Assembly: GCA_944385265.1 (NCBI GenBank)
Contig: CALWWO010000082.1
Location: 1 to 11,373, forward strand
Reading direction: 5' to 3'
DNA length: 11,373 bases
DNA from: an uncultured Oscillospiraceae bacterium
GTDB taxonomy: Bacteria; Bacillota_A; Clostridia; Oscillospirales; Oscillospiraceae
Shown: positions 1 to 6,994 of the stretch, piece after piece
Layout: every line of letters starts with the position of its first letter
How positions within the stretch are numbered: the stretch's first letter is position 1
Notes under the pieces: model-generated
Seen by the model: only the letters and a program-made list of their open reading frames with translations
Database searches by the model: none
What the model was told of the DNA's origin: nothing
Position numbers and translations under genes: made by a program

Positions 1-594
1 TTAAAAGAACAGGGTCTGTTTGATATATACCCGGATGAGAAAAAGCGCTGGTATGTAAAAGTTCCGGTCTTCTCCTTCAACAAGATACACGGACTTGACG
101 CATATCTGTCTCCGGAGATGAAATCCACCGGTGAAGCCATCGGATACGACGACAAATTAAATCGTGCGCTTTATAAGGCGCTTCAGGCATCGGGTATGCA
201 TCTGCAAAATTACGGTACAGTATTTGCCACGATAGCAGATAAGGACAAAGAGGAGGCTCTCCCGCTTATCCGGAGGTTTTATAATCTCGGCTTTAATATC
301 CAAGCGACTGAAGGTACTGCTAAATTCCTCAAAGCTAACGGCATCAGGACGCACGTTCTCGGTAAGATAAGCGAGGGAAGCACGGAAATCCCGGACGAGA
401 TACGCCACGGGCATATTGCATATATCATCAACACAAGGGATCCGGGATCTATCGGGCAGATGACCGACGGTTATGAGATACGCAAACTTGCTATAGAAAA
501 CAATGCTACCATGTTCACATCTCTCGATACGGTAAAAGTGCTTCTTGACGTGCTTGAAGAAACTACGATATCGATTTCCACAATAGACGCGTAA
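1..594 (+). CDS. carB: Carbamoyl-phosphate synthase large subunit, C-terminal part (5' truncated)
   Basis: The reading frame is open from base 1 and the start lies outside the window; 197 residues remain of a protein that is usually about 1,070 long. CarB makes carbamoyl phosphate from bicarbonate, ATP and ammonia supplied by CarA, in the cytoplasm. The visible part begins in the tail of the second ATP-grasp half, ending in the family signature PEMKSTGE (residues 38-45 of the fragment; the usual LGPEM reads LSPEM here). The MGS-like regulatory domain follows, with YGTVFATIADKDK, then GFNIQATEGTAKFL and later AYIINT. In characterised enzymes this domain binds allosteric effectors such as UMP, IMP or PRPP. 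pyrK starts 12 bases downstream, so this is part of the pyr operon. The family assignment is firm. Whether a separate arginine-specific copy exists elsewhere cannot be judged. Confidence 0.97.
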   Translation, partial: LKEQGLFDIYPDEKKRWYVKVPVFSFNKIHGLDAYLSPEMKSTGEAIGYDDKLNRALYKALQASGMHLQNYGTVFATIADKDKEEALPLIRRFYNLGFNIQATEGTAKFLKANGIRTHVLGKISEGSTEIPDEIRHGHIAYIINTRDPGSIGQMTDGYEIRKLAIENNATMFTSLDTVKVLLDVLEETTISISTIDA

Positions 595-606
595 AGGCGG
601 TGTATT

Positions 607-1347
607 ATGATGACACAGGGGATTTATAAAATACTTGCAAATGAGTTGATAGCACAGGATCTATATAAAATGGTGCTAGAGGGCGATACTTCTGCGATAA
701 CGGCTCCGGGACAGTTTATAAATATCAAGATCGATGGTTTTTTCCTGCGTCGTCCATTCTCCATATGTGATTATGACGACACGACGATAACCATCATATA
801 TAAAATAGTCGGCGAAGGCACGGAGGTTATGGGAAAACTTCTTCCGGGTGTATGCCTAGATACGCTTGTCGGTCTCGGGAACGGATTTGACACTTCAAAA
901 AGTGGCTGCTCCCCTCTCCTGTTCGGCGGCGGCGCGGGGGCTGCCCCCATGTACAATCTTGCGCGGAAGCTGACGGAAGAGGGCAAAAAACCAATAGTGC
1001 TTTTAGGCTTTAATTATGCAGACGATGTGTTTTATGAAAAGGAGTTTGCCAATCTAGGGTGCGAGGTGTACGTTTCGACTGTAGACGGCGCGTACGGCAC
1101 GCGCGGATTTGTCACTGACATCGTAACGCAGAAAAAACTTTCATACACATACTTTTACGCCTGCGGTCCTGCGCCGATGTATAAAGCGATAGAGACGATC
1201 GTGCAGACTAGCGGACAGTACAGCCTTGAGGAGCGTATGGGCTGCGGCTTTGGCGCGTGCATGGGATGCTCGTGCGAGACTAAAAAAGGCAGTAAACGCA
1301 TATGCAAAGACGGTCCTGTCTTTGAAAGGGAGGAAATAGTATGGTAA
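607..1347 (+). CDS. pyrK: Dihydroorotate dehydrogenase B, electron transfer subunit
   Basis: This is the FAD/[2Fe-2S] subunit of class 1B dihydroorotate dehydrogenase. It passes electrons from PyrDB to NAD+. The 246 residues match the usual family length of about 250-260. The ferredoxin-reductase-type FAD motif RRPFSI lies at residues 48-53. A glycine-rich nucleotide-binding stretch, LLFGGGAGAAPMY, lies near residues 104-116, followed by YACGPAPMY near 184-192. The iron-sulfur cysteines are C213, C218, C221 and C233 (spacing x4, x2, x11), with an additional C223. There are two consecutive ATG codons (607 and 610). The AAGGCGG element at 594-600 suits either, so the start is uncertain by one codon. 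The stop overlaps the pyrD start by 7 bases, consistent with coupled synthesis of the two subunits. Confidence 0.96.
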   Translation: MMTQGIYKILANELIAQDLYKMVLEGDTSAITAPGQFINIKIDGFFLRRPFSICDYDDTTITIIYKIVGEGTEVMGKLLPGVCLDTLVGLGNGFDTSKSGCSPLLFGGGAGAAPMYNLARKLTEEGKKPIVLLGFNYADDVFYEKEFANLGCEVYVSTVDGAYGTRGFVTDIVTQKKLSYTYFYACGPAPMYKAIETIVQTSGQYSLEERMGCGFGACMGCSCETKKGSKRICKDGPVFEREEIVW

Positions 1348-2252
1348 ACACTAAGATCACCCTCAGCGGCTGGGAGCTTGATAACCCTGTCATACCCGCA
1401 AGCGGTACGTTTGGATTTGGATATGAGTTTGCCGAGATATACGATATAAACTGTCTTGGGACCTTTTCGTTCAAAGGCACTACGAAAGACGCGCGCTTCG
1501 GCAACCCCACGCCGAGAATTGCAGAGTGTACAAGCGGTATGATCAACTCGGTCGGACTGCAAAACCCCGGCATCGACGCTGTTATAAACGAGGAGCTTCC
1601 AAAGCTCGCTAAATGCTTTAACAAAAAGGTCATTGCCAATATCAGCGGTTTTTCCGTGGATGACTACGTCTATTCCTGCGAAAAGATAGATAAAGAGGAA
1701 CAGGTCGGAATTATCGAGGTCAATATAAGCTGTCCAAACGTACATAACGGCGGTATGAGCTTCGGCACATCGCCGGAATCGGCAGCGGAGGTCACGGCGG
1801 CGGTAAAAAAAGTTACGACAAAACCTATTTATATGAAGCTCACTCCAAATGTCACTGATATCGTTCCGATAGCGAAAGCGTGTGAAGACGCCGGTGCCGA
1901 CGGCATCAGTATGATAAACACCCTGCTCGGCATGCGGATAGATCTAAAAACTAAAAAGCCCGTCATCGCAAATAAGATGGGCGGCTTTTCCGGCAGTGCG
2001 ATATTTCCGATAGCGCTCAGGATGGTGTATCAGGTATATGAAGCCGTTAAAATACCGATTATCGGCATGGGCGGCGTGTCATCTGCACGCGACGTTATTG
2101 AAATGATGCTCGCAGGAGCTTCCGCTGTACAGATAGGCGCAGCGAACCTGATAGACCCGTTTATCTGCAAACAAATCGTGGAAGAACTGCCGTACCAAAT
2201 GGGAAAATACAGTATAGAAAATTTGAAAGATATCATAGGAGGTGCGCACTGA
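1341..2252 (+). CDS. pyrD: Dihydroorotate dehydrogenase B (NAD+), catalytic subunit
   Basis: This is the FMN-containing catalytic subunit of class 1B dihydroorotate dehydrogenase, which oxidises dihydroorotate to orotate in the cytoplasm and pairs with PyrK. At 303 residues it has the standard length. The class 1B active-site base is Cys131 in EVNISCPN (residues 126-133); class 2 membrane enzymes have serine here. Other family motifs are NSVGLQNPG (69-77), the KGTT segment near 45-48, and the C-terminal FMN-phosphate loop [12 protein letters not shown] with AVQIGAA. GGGAGG at 1328-1333 is 7 bases before the ATG, inside the end of pyrK. The stop TGA shares one base with the pyrF ATG. The adjacent pyrK makes the NAD+-linked form near certain, as opposed to the fumarate-linked class 1A form. 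It is also called pyrDB. Confidence 0.97.
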   Translation: MVNTKITLSGWELDNPVIPASGTFGFGYEFAEIYDINCLGTFSFKGTTKDARFGNPTPRIAECTSGMINSVGLQNPGIDAVINEELPKLAKCFNKKVIANISGFSVDDYVYSCEKIDKEEQVGIIEVNISCPNVHNGGMSFGTSPESAAEVTAAVKKVTTKPIYMKLTPNVTDIVPIAKACEDAGADGISMINTLLGMRIDLKTKKPVIANKMGGFSGSAIFPIALRMVYQVYEAVKIPIIGMGGVSSARDVIEMMLAGASAVQIGAANLIDPFICKQIVEELPYQMGKYSIENLKDIIGGAH

Positions 2253-2950
2253 TGGGAAAAGATGTAATAGTTGCCTGCGACTTTGCCGGTGCTGACGAGG
2301 TATTTGCTTTTCTAGACAAATTCCACAACGAAAAGCCGTTCGTGAAGATCGGAATGGAGCTTTTTTACGCCGCTGGTCCTGATATCGTCCGTGAGATTAA
2401 GGCAAGAGGTCATAAAATATTCCTCGACCTGAAGCTGCACGATATCCCAAATACCGTTATGAAAGCGATGAGCGTCCTATCTAGGCTCGATATCGATATG
2501 GCAAACATCCATGCCGGCGGCACGATACCGATGATGGAGGCGGCGCTAAAGGGGCTGACTCGCCCCGACGGCACAAGACCGCTTCTTATCGCCGTAACGC
2601 AGCTGACATCCACAAGCGAGGAGACGATGCGCCGCGACCTGCTCATCGACCGTCCGATAGACGAGGTCGTGATGCACTACGCTTCAAACGCAAAAAAAGC
2701 GGGACTTGACGGCGTCGTATGCTCCCCGCTCGAAGCCGGAAAAGTGCATGAGGTGTGCGGCGGCGGATTTTACACTGTTACGCCCGGCATACGATTTGCT
2801 GACAGCGCCGCAGACGATCAAGCGCGCATAACTACACCGGCTAAAGCCCGCGAGATCGGCTCGGACTACATCGTAGTAGGAAGACCTATAACGGCGGCGG
2901 ACGATCCTGTCGTAGCGTACAGAAAATGTGTCGAGGAATTTGTCGGTTAA
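2252..2950 (+). CDS. pyrF: Orotidine 5'-phosphate decarboxylase
   Basis: PyrF decarboxylates OMP to UMP, the last step of de novo UMP synthesis. The 232 residues match the short bacterial group 1 enzymes with a TIM-barrel fold. The catalytic D-K-D array is in [14 protein letters not shown]59, K61 (proton donor in the family) and D64. The phosphate-binding end of the barrel is visible as [14 protein letters not shown] and VVGRPITAA near the C-terminus. The AGGAGG at 2237-2242 lies 9 bases before the ATG. The start overlaps the pyrD stop by one base (TGATG), a classic coupling arrangement. pyrE follows after a 33-base gap, so orotate is processed to UMP by the products of adjacent genes. Confidence 0.97.
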   Translation: MGKDVIVACDFAGADEVFAFLDKFHNEKPFVKIGMELFYAAGPDIVREIKARGHKIFLDLKLHDIPNTVMKAMSVLSRLDIDMANIHAGGTIPMMEAALKGLTRPDGTRPLLIAVTQLTSTSEETMRRDLLIDRPIDEVVMHYASNAKKAGLDGVVCSPLEAGKVHEVCGGGFYTVTPGIRFADSAADDQARITTPAKAREIGSDYIVVGRPITAADDPVVAYRKCVEEFVG

Positions 2951-2968
2951 CAGAAGAATTTGGTGATT

Positions 2969-2975
2969 AAAGGAG
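2969..2975 (+). promoter_or_regulatory. Ribosome binding site of pyrE
   Basis: AAAGGAG lies 8 bases before the ATG at 2984. It decides the pyrE start against an in-frame TTG at 2960, which lies upstream of the element. Confidence 0.8.
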
Positions 2976-2983
2976 ACGGTGAT

Positions 2984-3631
2984 ATGACAAATATTGAAAC
3001 ATTGATAGCAAAAGACCTGCTCTCGATACAGGCGGTCTTTTTCCGCCCGGACGAGCCGTTTACATGGGCAAGCGGCATTAAAAGTCCCATATACTGCGAT
3101 AACCGCCTGACGCTCACGGCACCCGCTGTCAGAAATGACGTTGAAAACGCGCTCGCTGAGACGATAAAAAGAGAATATCCGGACGTCGAAGTGCTAATGG
3201 GGACAAGCACGGCAGGTATCGCTCACGCCGCGATCACAGCGCACATACTTGGGCTGCCTATGGGATACGTACGCTCTGGCGCCAAAGACCACGGCAGGAA
3301 CAATCAGATAGAGGGTAAGCTCGAAAAGGGACAGAAGGTCGTCGTTGTAGAAGATCTCATATCCACCGCGGGCAGCGTTTTGGAGGTTGTCGAGGTGCTG
3401 CGTGAGGCGGGGGCTGAGGTATTGGGTATAGTGAGCATTTTTACATATGGAATGAAGAAGGGGCTTGACCGTATGGCTGCGGCAAATGTCAAAAACATTA
3501 GCCTTACAAACTTTGACGTTATTGCCAAAGTAGCTGCCGAGGAAAAATATATCTCTGATAGCGACATCGCGCGCCTTATCGCGTTCCGCGATAACCCAAG
3601 CGACGAAAGCTGGATCGAGGTGGGCAAATGA
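2984..3631 (+). CDS. pyrE: Orotate phosphoribosyltransferase
   Basis: PyrE joins orotate to PRPP to give OMP, the substrate of PyrF. The type I phosphoribosyltransferase PRPP loop [13 protein letters not shown] is at residues 119-131. The flexible catalytic loop carries KDHGRNN (101-107). The orotate-side segment [16 protein letters not shown] is at 26-41. I chose the ATG at 2984 because AAAGGAG at 2969-2975 lies 8 bases upstream, giving 215 residues. An in-frame TTG at 2960 would add eight residues, but the proper SD would then lie inside the gene. The stop overlaps the pyrB start by 4 bases (ATGA). This is the only pyr gene in the window with a real intergenic gap before it (33 bases), and no terminator or promoter is evident there. 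Confidence 0.96.
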   Translation: MTNIETLIAKDLLSIQAVFFRPDEPFTWASGIKSPIYCDNRLTLTAPAVRNDVENALAETIKREYPDVEVLMGTSTAGIAHAAITAHILGLPMGYVRSGAKDHGRNNQIEGKLEKGQKVVVVEDLISTAGSVLEVVEVLREAGAEVLGIVSIFTYGMKKGLDRMAAANVKNISLTNFDVIAKVAAEEKYISDSDIARLIAFRDNPSDESWIEVGK

Positions 3632-4542
3632 GAAGTCTTATCGATATCATGGATCTCTCCCCTGCCGAGATCGACGAACTAATCGCTACGGCGCAGGATA
3701 TAATTGCGCGCCCTGAAAAATACCGCGAAAAGTGCAAATATAAAAAGCTTGCAACGCTGTTTTTTGAGCCGTCTACGAGGACGCGTCTCAGCTTTGAAGC
3801 CGCTATGCTTGAGCTTGGCGGAAGTGTACTTGGTTTTTCGGAAGCTGCATCAAGCTCCGCCGCTAAGGGTGAGAGCGTTTCGGATACAGTTACCGTTGTC
3901 GGCGGGTACGCCGATATAATCGCTATGCGCCATCCAAAGGAGGGCGCGCCGCTTGTCGCATCCATGAAAACCGATGTACCGGTTATAAACGCGGGCGACG
4001 GCGGTCACAACCATCCGACTCAGACGCTTACGGACCTTCTCACCATAAAATGTGAAAAAGGTCATTTTGACGGGCTGACTGTGGGTCTCTGCGGAGACTT
4101 GAAATTCGGGCGCACAGTGCATTCCTTGATTGCCGCAATGTCGCGATATCAAAACGTAAAATTTGTCCTTATTTCCCCTACTGAACTCAAAGTACCAAGC
4201 TATGTAAAAGATGCATATATAAAAAAGAACAACATCCCGTATGAGCAAACGACGTCGCTCGACTCAGTTATCGACAAGCTTGATATATTGTATATGACGC
4301 GCGTACAGCGCGAGCGTTTCTTCAATGAAGAGGATTACCTGCGCCTAAAGGACAGCTATATCCTGACGCTCGATAAATTAAAAAACGCCAAGAGCGATCT
4401 CTGCATACTCCATCCGCTCCCAAGGGTAAATGAAATCGCCGTCGCGGTGGACGACGATCCGCGCGCCTGCTACTTCAAACAGGCAAAATACGGCAAATTT
4501 ATCCGAATGGCGCTTATCATGAAGCTTCTGGAGGTGGAATAA
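3628..4542 (+). CDS. pyrB: Aspartate carbamoyltransferase, catalytic chain
   Basis: PyrB transfers the carbamoyl group to aspartate, the committed step of pyrimidine synthesis. The 304 residues match the catalytic chain of the pyrBI class. The carbamoyl-phosphate site reads [13 protein letters not shown] (45-57, with S-T-R-T-R at 49-53). The mobile 80s loop reads SSSAAKGES, with K80 as the expected active-site lysine supplied to the neighbouring subunit. The catalytic segment is [16 protein letters not shown], where H129 corresponds to the catalytic histidine. The C-terminal HPLPRVNEI carries the leucine-proline pair of the substrate site. GAGGTGG at 3617-3623 supports the ATG at 3628. pyrI abuts it with no gap, so the two chains should be made together and form a regulated holoenzyme. 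Confidence 0.97.
   Translation: MRSLIDIMDLSPAEIDELIATAQDIIARPEKYREKCKYKKLATLFFEPSTRTRLSFEAAMLELGGSVLGFSEAASSSAAKGESVSDTVTVVGGYADIIAMRHPKEGAPLVASMKTDVPVINAGDGGHNHPTQTLTDLLTIKCEKGHFDGLTVGLCGDLKFGRTVHSLIAAMSRYQNVKFVLISPTELKVPSYVKDAYIKKNNIPYEQTTSLDSVIDKLDILYMTRVQRERFFNEEDYLRLKDSYILTLDKLKNAKSDLCILHPLPRVNEIAVAVDDDPRACYFKQAKYGKFIRMALIMKLLEVE
4530..4537 (+). promoter_or_regulatory. Ribosome binding site of pyrI
   Basis: GGAGGTGG lies within the last codons of pyrB. Its GGAGG core is 8 bases before the TTG at 4543. It supports the non-ATG start immediately after the pyrB stop. Confidence 0.75.
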
Positions 4543-4962
4543 TTGAATATCGACTCGATTAAAAACGGCATAGTCATAGATCATATTCAAGCGGGAAAAG
4601 CGATGCAAATATATAAGATGTTGAATCTCGACGAGCTTGACTGTTCCGTCGCTATAATAAAAAACGCCCCCAGCCATCAGATGGGGCGCAAGGATATTAT
4701 AAAGATAGATTCGAATATAGACGTCAATATGGACGTTCTTGGTTTTGTGAGTCCGAATATAACGGTAAATATCATACAGGACGGAGAGATTGCGGAAAAA
4801 CGGCACATAGAGCTTCCGGAAAAGCTGATTGATATACTGAAATGCAAAAATCCGCGCTGCATAACGACGACGGAACAGGGAATACAGCATATTTTCAGGC
4901 TTTCTGATCCGGAGAAGAAAGTCTACCGCTGTATTTACTGCGATACAAAGGCTTCTGATTAA
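4543..4962 (+). CDS. pyrI: Aspartate carbamoyltransferase, regulatory chain
   Basis: PyrI is the non-catalytic chain that assembles with PyrB and binds nucleotide effectors; in E. coli ATP activates and CTP inhibits. The 139 residues are slightly shorter than the E. coli chain of about 153. The N-terminal allosteric domain begins IKNGIVIDHIQAGKA (6-20), where family members carry nucleotide-contacting residues. The C-terminal zinc domain has the four ligands C101, C106, C130 and C133 (Cx4C and Cx2C), needed in the family for contact with PyrB. The start codon is TTG, directly after the pyrB stop. A good SD lies inside pyrB and the first ATG would remove the conserved N-terminal segment, so TTG is well supported. 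This is the last gene of the operon, followed by a terminator. Confidence 0.96.
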   Translation: MNIDSIKNGIVIDHIQAGKAMQIYKMLNLDELDCSVAIIKNAPSHQMGRKDIIKIDSNIDVNMDVLGFVSPNITVNIIQDGEIAEKRHIELPEKLIDILKCKNPRCITTTEQGIQHIFRLSDPEKKVYRCIYCDTKASD

Positions 4963-4965
4963 AAC

Positions 4966-5000
4966 AAAATCCCCCATTTCTCACGAAATGGGGGATTTTT
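4966..5000 (+). terminator. Intrinsic terminator of the pyr operon, probably bidirectional
   Basis: A perfect 15-bp stem (4966-4980 with 4985-4999) has a 4-base TCAC loop and five G-C pairs in the middle. It begins 4 bases after the pyrI stop. The plus strand ends in TTTTT and the opposite strand in TTTT. It therefore also fits as terminator for the convergent gene ending at 5019. Confidence 0.93.
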
Positions 5001-5018
5001 ACTGGGGTATGCTATGCT

Positions 5019-5558
5019 TTAATATTTTCCCTTATATTTTTTGCTTGTTAAAATCAGATACAAAGAACTTGCGCCCACGGCGAGGCACAGTATCATCCCG
5101 ATATAAATAATTAAATTTATAATCCGGTTTCCAGTGACCTCCGCTATTCCAACGGCGGTTATCGATATTTCTCCTGTTACACTTGCAGCCGGAAGCAGTA
5201 GAGTACCTTCCTTAGCGTCATACTCATATTGCGATGCGTCGAGTGTTTCGCCGTCGACTGCGACGTTGATTTCTTGGGGCATCGTATATCCGGACATAAG
5301 CACAAATTCGACGGTGTAGTCAGTTTCAGTCTCGGCAAACTCATGAGCTCTGGCAGACATTCCGGTGAGTGAATAGTTCACCGTATATTCTACTTTGTCG
5401 CTATCTTCAGACGTCTGTTCCTCTTCTAAATCGTCTGTGCTGTCAGAGGAAGCTGCATTTACAGTCAGGTATATGCTTGTCGGCGTGAAGGCGGCGACGA
5501 GCAGCAGAAGTACGGCGGCTATGAGTGCCATACGAGTATATGTAAGTCTTTTCAGCAT
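5019..5558 (-). CDS. Small exported protein with one beta-rich domain and a C-terminal membrane anchor
   Basis: I do not recognise a named gene. From the ATG at 5558 the protein has 179 residues. There is a signal peptide with LKR then a hydrophobic core (about 10-24) and a likely cleavage after VNA at 33-35. An acidic, Ser/Thr-rich linker follows (37-55, including DLEEEQ). A beta-rich domain spans about 56-138. A C-terminal membrane helix (about 147-170) ends in the basic tail KKYKGKY. The pattern GYTMPQEINVAVDG then YEYDAKEGTLLLPAASVTGEISITA resembles a beta repeat found, usually in tandem, in large surface proteins of Clostridia; this is from memory and needs a profile search. The predicted topology is an extracytoplasmic domain held by one C-terminal helix. 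A longer start at 5693 lies upstream of the likely promoter. An ATG at 5585 is the main alternative. The gene converges on the pyr operon and has its own promoter, so a functional link to neighbours is not implied. Confidence 0.8.
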   Translation of the reverse strand: MLKRLTYTRMALIAAVLLLLVAAFTPTSIYLTVNAASSDSTDDLEEEQTSEDSDKVEYTVNYSLTGMSARAHEFAETETDYTVEFVLMSGYTMPQEINVAVDGETLDASQYEYDAKEGTLLLPAASVTGEISITAVGIAEVTGNRIINLIIYIGMILCLAVGASSLYLILTSKKYKGKY

Positions 5559-5567
5559 TTGAATAGT

Positions 5568-5573
5568 TCCCCC
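5568..5573 (-). promoter_or_regulatory. Ribosome binding site of the small exported protein
   Basis: GGGGGA on the minus strand lies 9 bases before the ATG at 5558 and pairs with the 16S rRNA tail with one G-U wobble. The alternative ATG at 5585 has only a weak GCGGA in front of it. Confidence 0.5.
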
Positions 5574-5628
5574 AATAATTGACATAAATTTCCGCAAAAC
5601 TGCAAAATGCGTCATAATGTACCGTATT

Positions 5629-5657
5629 AGAATAGCACATTTTTTCACTATACACAA
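5629..5657 (-). promoter_or_regulatory. Probable sigma-A promoter (extended -10) of the small exported protein gene
   Basis: The minus strand reads TTGTGT (5652-5657), 17 bases, then TATTCT (5629-5634), preceded by TGC, which gives an extended -10. The -35 matches only in TTG. Transcription would start near 5622, leaving a leader of about 64 bases before 5558. This position rules out the longer reading frame that would begin at 5693. The rest of the gap up to the rpoD terminator is AT-rich, with nothing else I can assign. Confidence 0.55.
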
Positions 5658-5766
5658 GGAAGAAAATTTTAACTTTTTTACCTCTTCCGGCAAGGTGATA
5701 GCGTCTATATGGTATAAGCATATTCAATTTGCCATTTACATATTTCTAGAATTATTTTCTTATGTT

Positions 5767-5797
5767 AAAAACGGCTTTCGAAATCGTCGAAAGCCGT
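5767..5797 (-). terminator. Intrinsic terminator downstream of rpoD
   Basis: An 11-bp stem (5771-5781 with 5787-5797) has the loop AATCG. On the minus strand it is followed by a run of five T, counting the last stem base, then AAC. It begins 18 bases after the rpoD stop and separates rpoD from the downstream small exported protein gene, which runs in the same direction. Confidence 0.88.
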
Positions 5798-5814
5798 TCT
5801 TACTGGTTGCTCTA

Positions 5815-6990
5815 CTAATTTAAAAAGTCTTTTAATTTTTTACTGCGGCTGGGGTGACGGAGCTTCCTAAGAGCTTTTGCCTCTATCTGACGTATTCTCT
5901 CTCTCGTTACGTTAAATTCTTTTCCGACTTCTTCAAGTGTTCTGGTCCGCCCGTCTTCAAGACCAAATCTAAGCCGTAATACCTTTTCCTCTCTCGGTGT
6001 CAGGGTGCTCAAAACATCCATAAGCTGCTCTTTAAGCAGCGTATAAGAAGCGGCTTCCGCGGGCTCTGAGGCATCCTCATCGGGAATAAAATCTCCCAAA
6101 TGGCTGTCTTCCTCCTCGCCGATAGGCGTTTCAAGAGATACGGGTTCCTGCGCTATTTTTAGTATATCTCTGACTTTTTCGACCGGTATGTTCATTTCCT
6201 CGGCTATTTCCTCAGGCGTGGGATCATGACCGAGTTCCTGAAGCAGTTGACGTGATACCCTTATGACCTTGTTTATGGTTTCGACCATGTGGACTGGTAT
6301 TCTTATCGTCCTTGCCTGATCCGCTATAGCCCTTGTGATCGCCTGTCTTATCCACCATGTTGCATATGTTGAGAATTTATAGCCTTTTGTATAATTAAAT
6401 TTTTCGACCGCTTTTATAAGACCGAGATTTCCCTCTTGAATGAGATCAAGAAACAGCATACCGCGTCCGACATACCTTTTTGCTATGCTTACGACCAAGC
6501 GGAGATTTGCTTCCGCCATACGTTTTTTCGCTTCCTCATCCCCCTCAGCCATCCTGATAGCAAGAGCGACCTCTTCCTCTGCGGTGAGAAGATTTACTTT
6601 TCCGATTTCCTTCAAATACATACGAACGGGGTCGTCAATATTATAGATATCGCTCACGCTGTCGGCTTCGGCGAGCTCTTCCTTTGATATTTCTTCGATA
6701 TCCTCAAGGTCTTCAAGCGCGGGATCTTCTTCATCTTCCGGTATTGCTTCTAAAAGCTCTTCCGTGCCGATATCTATTCCCAAATTTTCCAGCGCGTCAT
6801 AAAACTTGTCTATTTGATCCTGTTCCAAGTTCAGATCCTCAAGGACGTCCATCATCTCTTTTGAGGATAAGGAGCCTTTTTTCTTTCCTAGGTCTATAAG
6901 AGCCTGTAATTTTTCCATTTTTACCTGTTCCGGAGTTTTTTCCGTATCTGTATTTTCGATGTTTTCAATTACTTCTTTGTTATTTTCCAA
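5815..6990 (-). CDS. rpoD: RNA polymerase primary sigma factor (sigma-A / sigma-70)
   Basis: This is the housekeeping sigma factor that directs core RNA polymerase to -35/-10 promoters. Numbered from the upstream ATG (396 residues), a short acidic region 1.1 covers about 1-115. Region 1.2 starts at [12 protein letters not shown] (124-135). Region 2 contains [33 protein letters not shown] and the -10 recognition and melting helix [18 protein letters not shown] (210-227). Region 3 covers about 235-315. Region 4 ends with the -35 helix-turn-helix [29 protein letters not shown] (357-385). The -10/-35 recognition helices are of the standard primary type, in line with the promoters seen in this window. 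I prefer the TTG at 6990 (391 residues), because GGAGG lies 8 bases upstream. The ATG at 7005 overlaps dnaG by 11 bases and has only AAAGG two bases away. It is the last gene of the dgt-dnaG-rpoD unit. Confidence 0.96.
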   Translation of the reverse strand: MENNKEVIENIENTDTEKTPEQVKMEKLQALIDLGKKKGSLSSKEMMDVLEDLNLEQDQIDKFYDALENLGIDIGTEELLEAIPEDEEDPALEDLEDIEEISKEELAEADSVSDIYNIDDPVRMYLKEIGKVNLLTAEEEVALAIRMAEGDEEAKKRMAEANLRLVVSIAKRYVGRGMLFLDLIQEGNLGLIKAVEKFNYTKGYKFSTYATWWIRQAITRAIADQARTIRIPVHMVETINKVIRVSRQLLQELGHDPTPEEIAEEMNIPVEKVRDILKIAQEPVSLETPIGEEEDSHLGDFIPDEDASEPAEAASYTLLKEQLMDVLSTLTPREEKVLRLRFGLEDGRTRTLEEVGKEFNVTRERIRQIEAKALRKLRHPSRSKKLKDFLN

Positions 6991-6994
6991 TTCC

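Noticed and set aside
1155..1745. A 196-residue open frame on the minus strand across pyrK/pyrD
   Set aside because: It lies antisense to two conserved enzymes with intact motifs, has no ribosome site that stands out, and its translation shows no recognisable domain. It is a shadow frame.
2960..2983. A TTG start for pyrE eight residues upstream
   Set aside because: The good ribosome site (2969-2975) lies downstream of this TTG and is correctly spaced for the ATG at 2984, where family proteins begin.
4378..4977. A 199-residue minus-strand open frame opposite pyrB/pyrI
   Set aside because: It covers the pyrI gene and begins in the terminator hairpin. The plus-strand genes have full family motifs, so this frame is incidental.
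5559..5693. A 45-residue N-terminal extension of the small exported protein
   Set aside because: The probable promoter at 5629-5657 lies inside it, it would bury the signal peptide in the chain, and the extension is Lys/Phe-rich without homology I can see.
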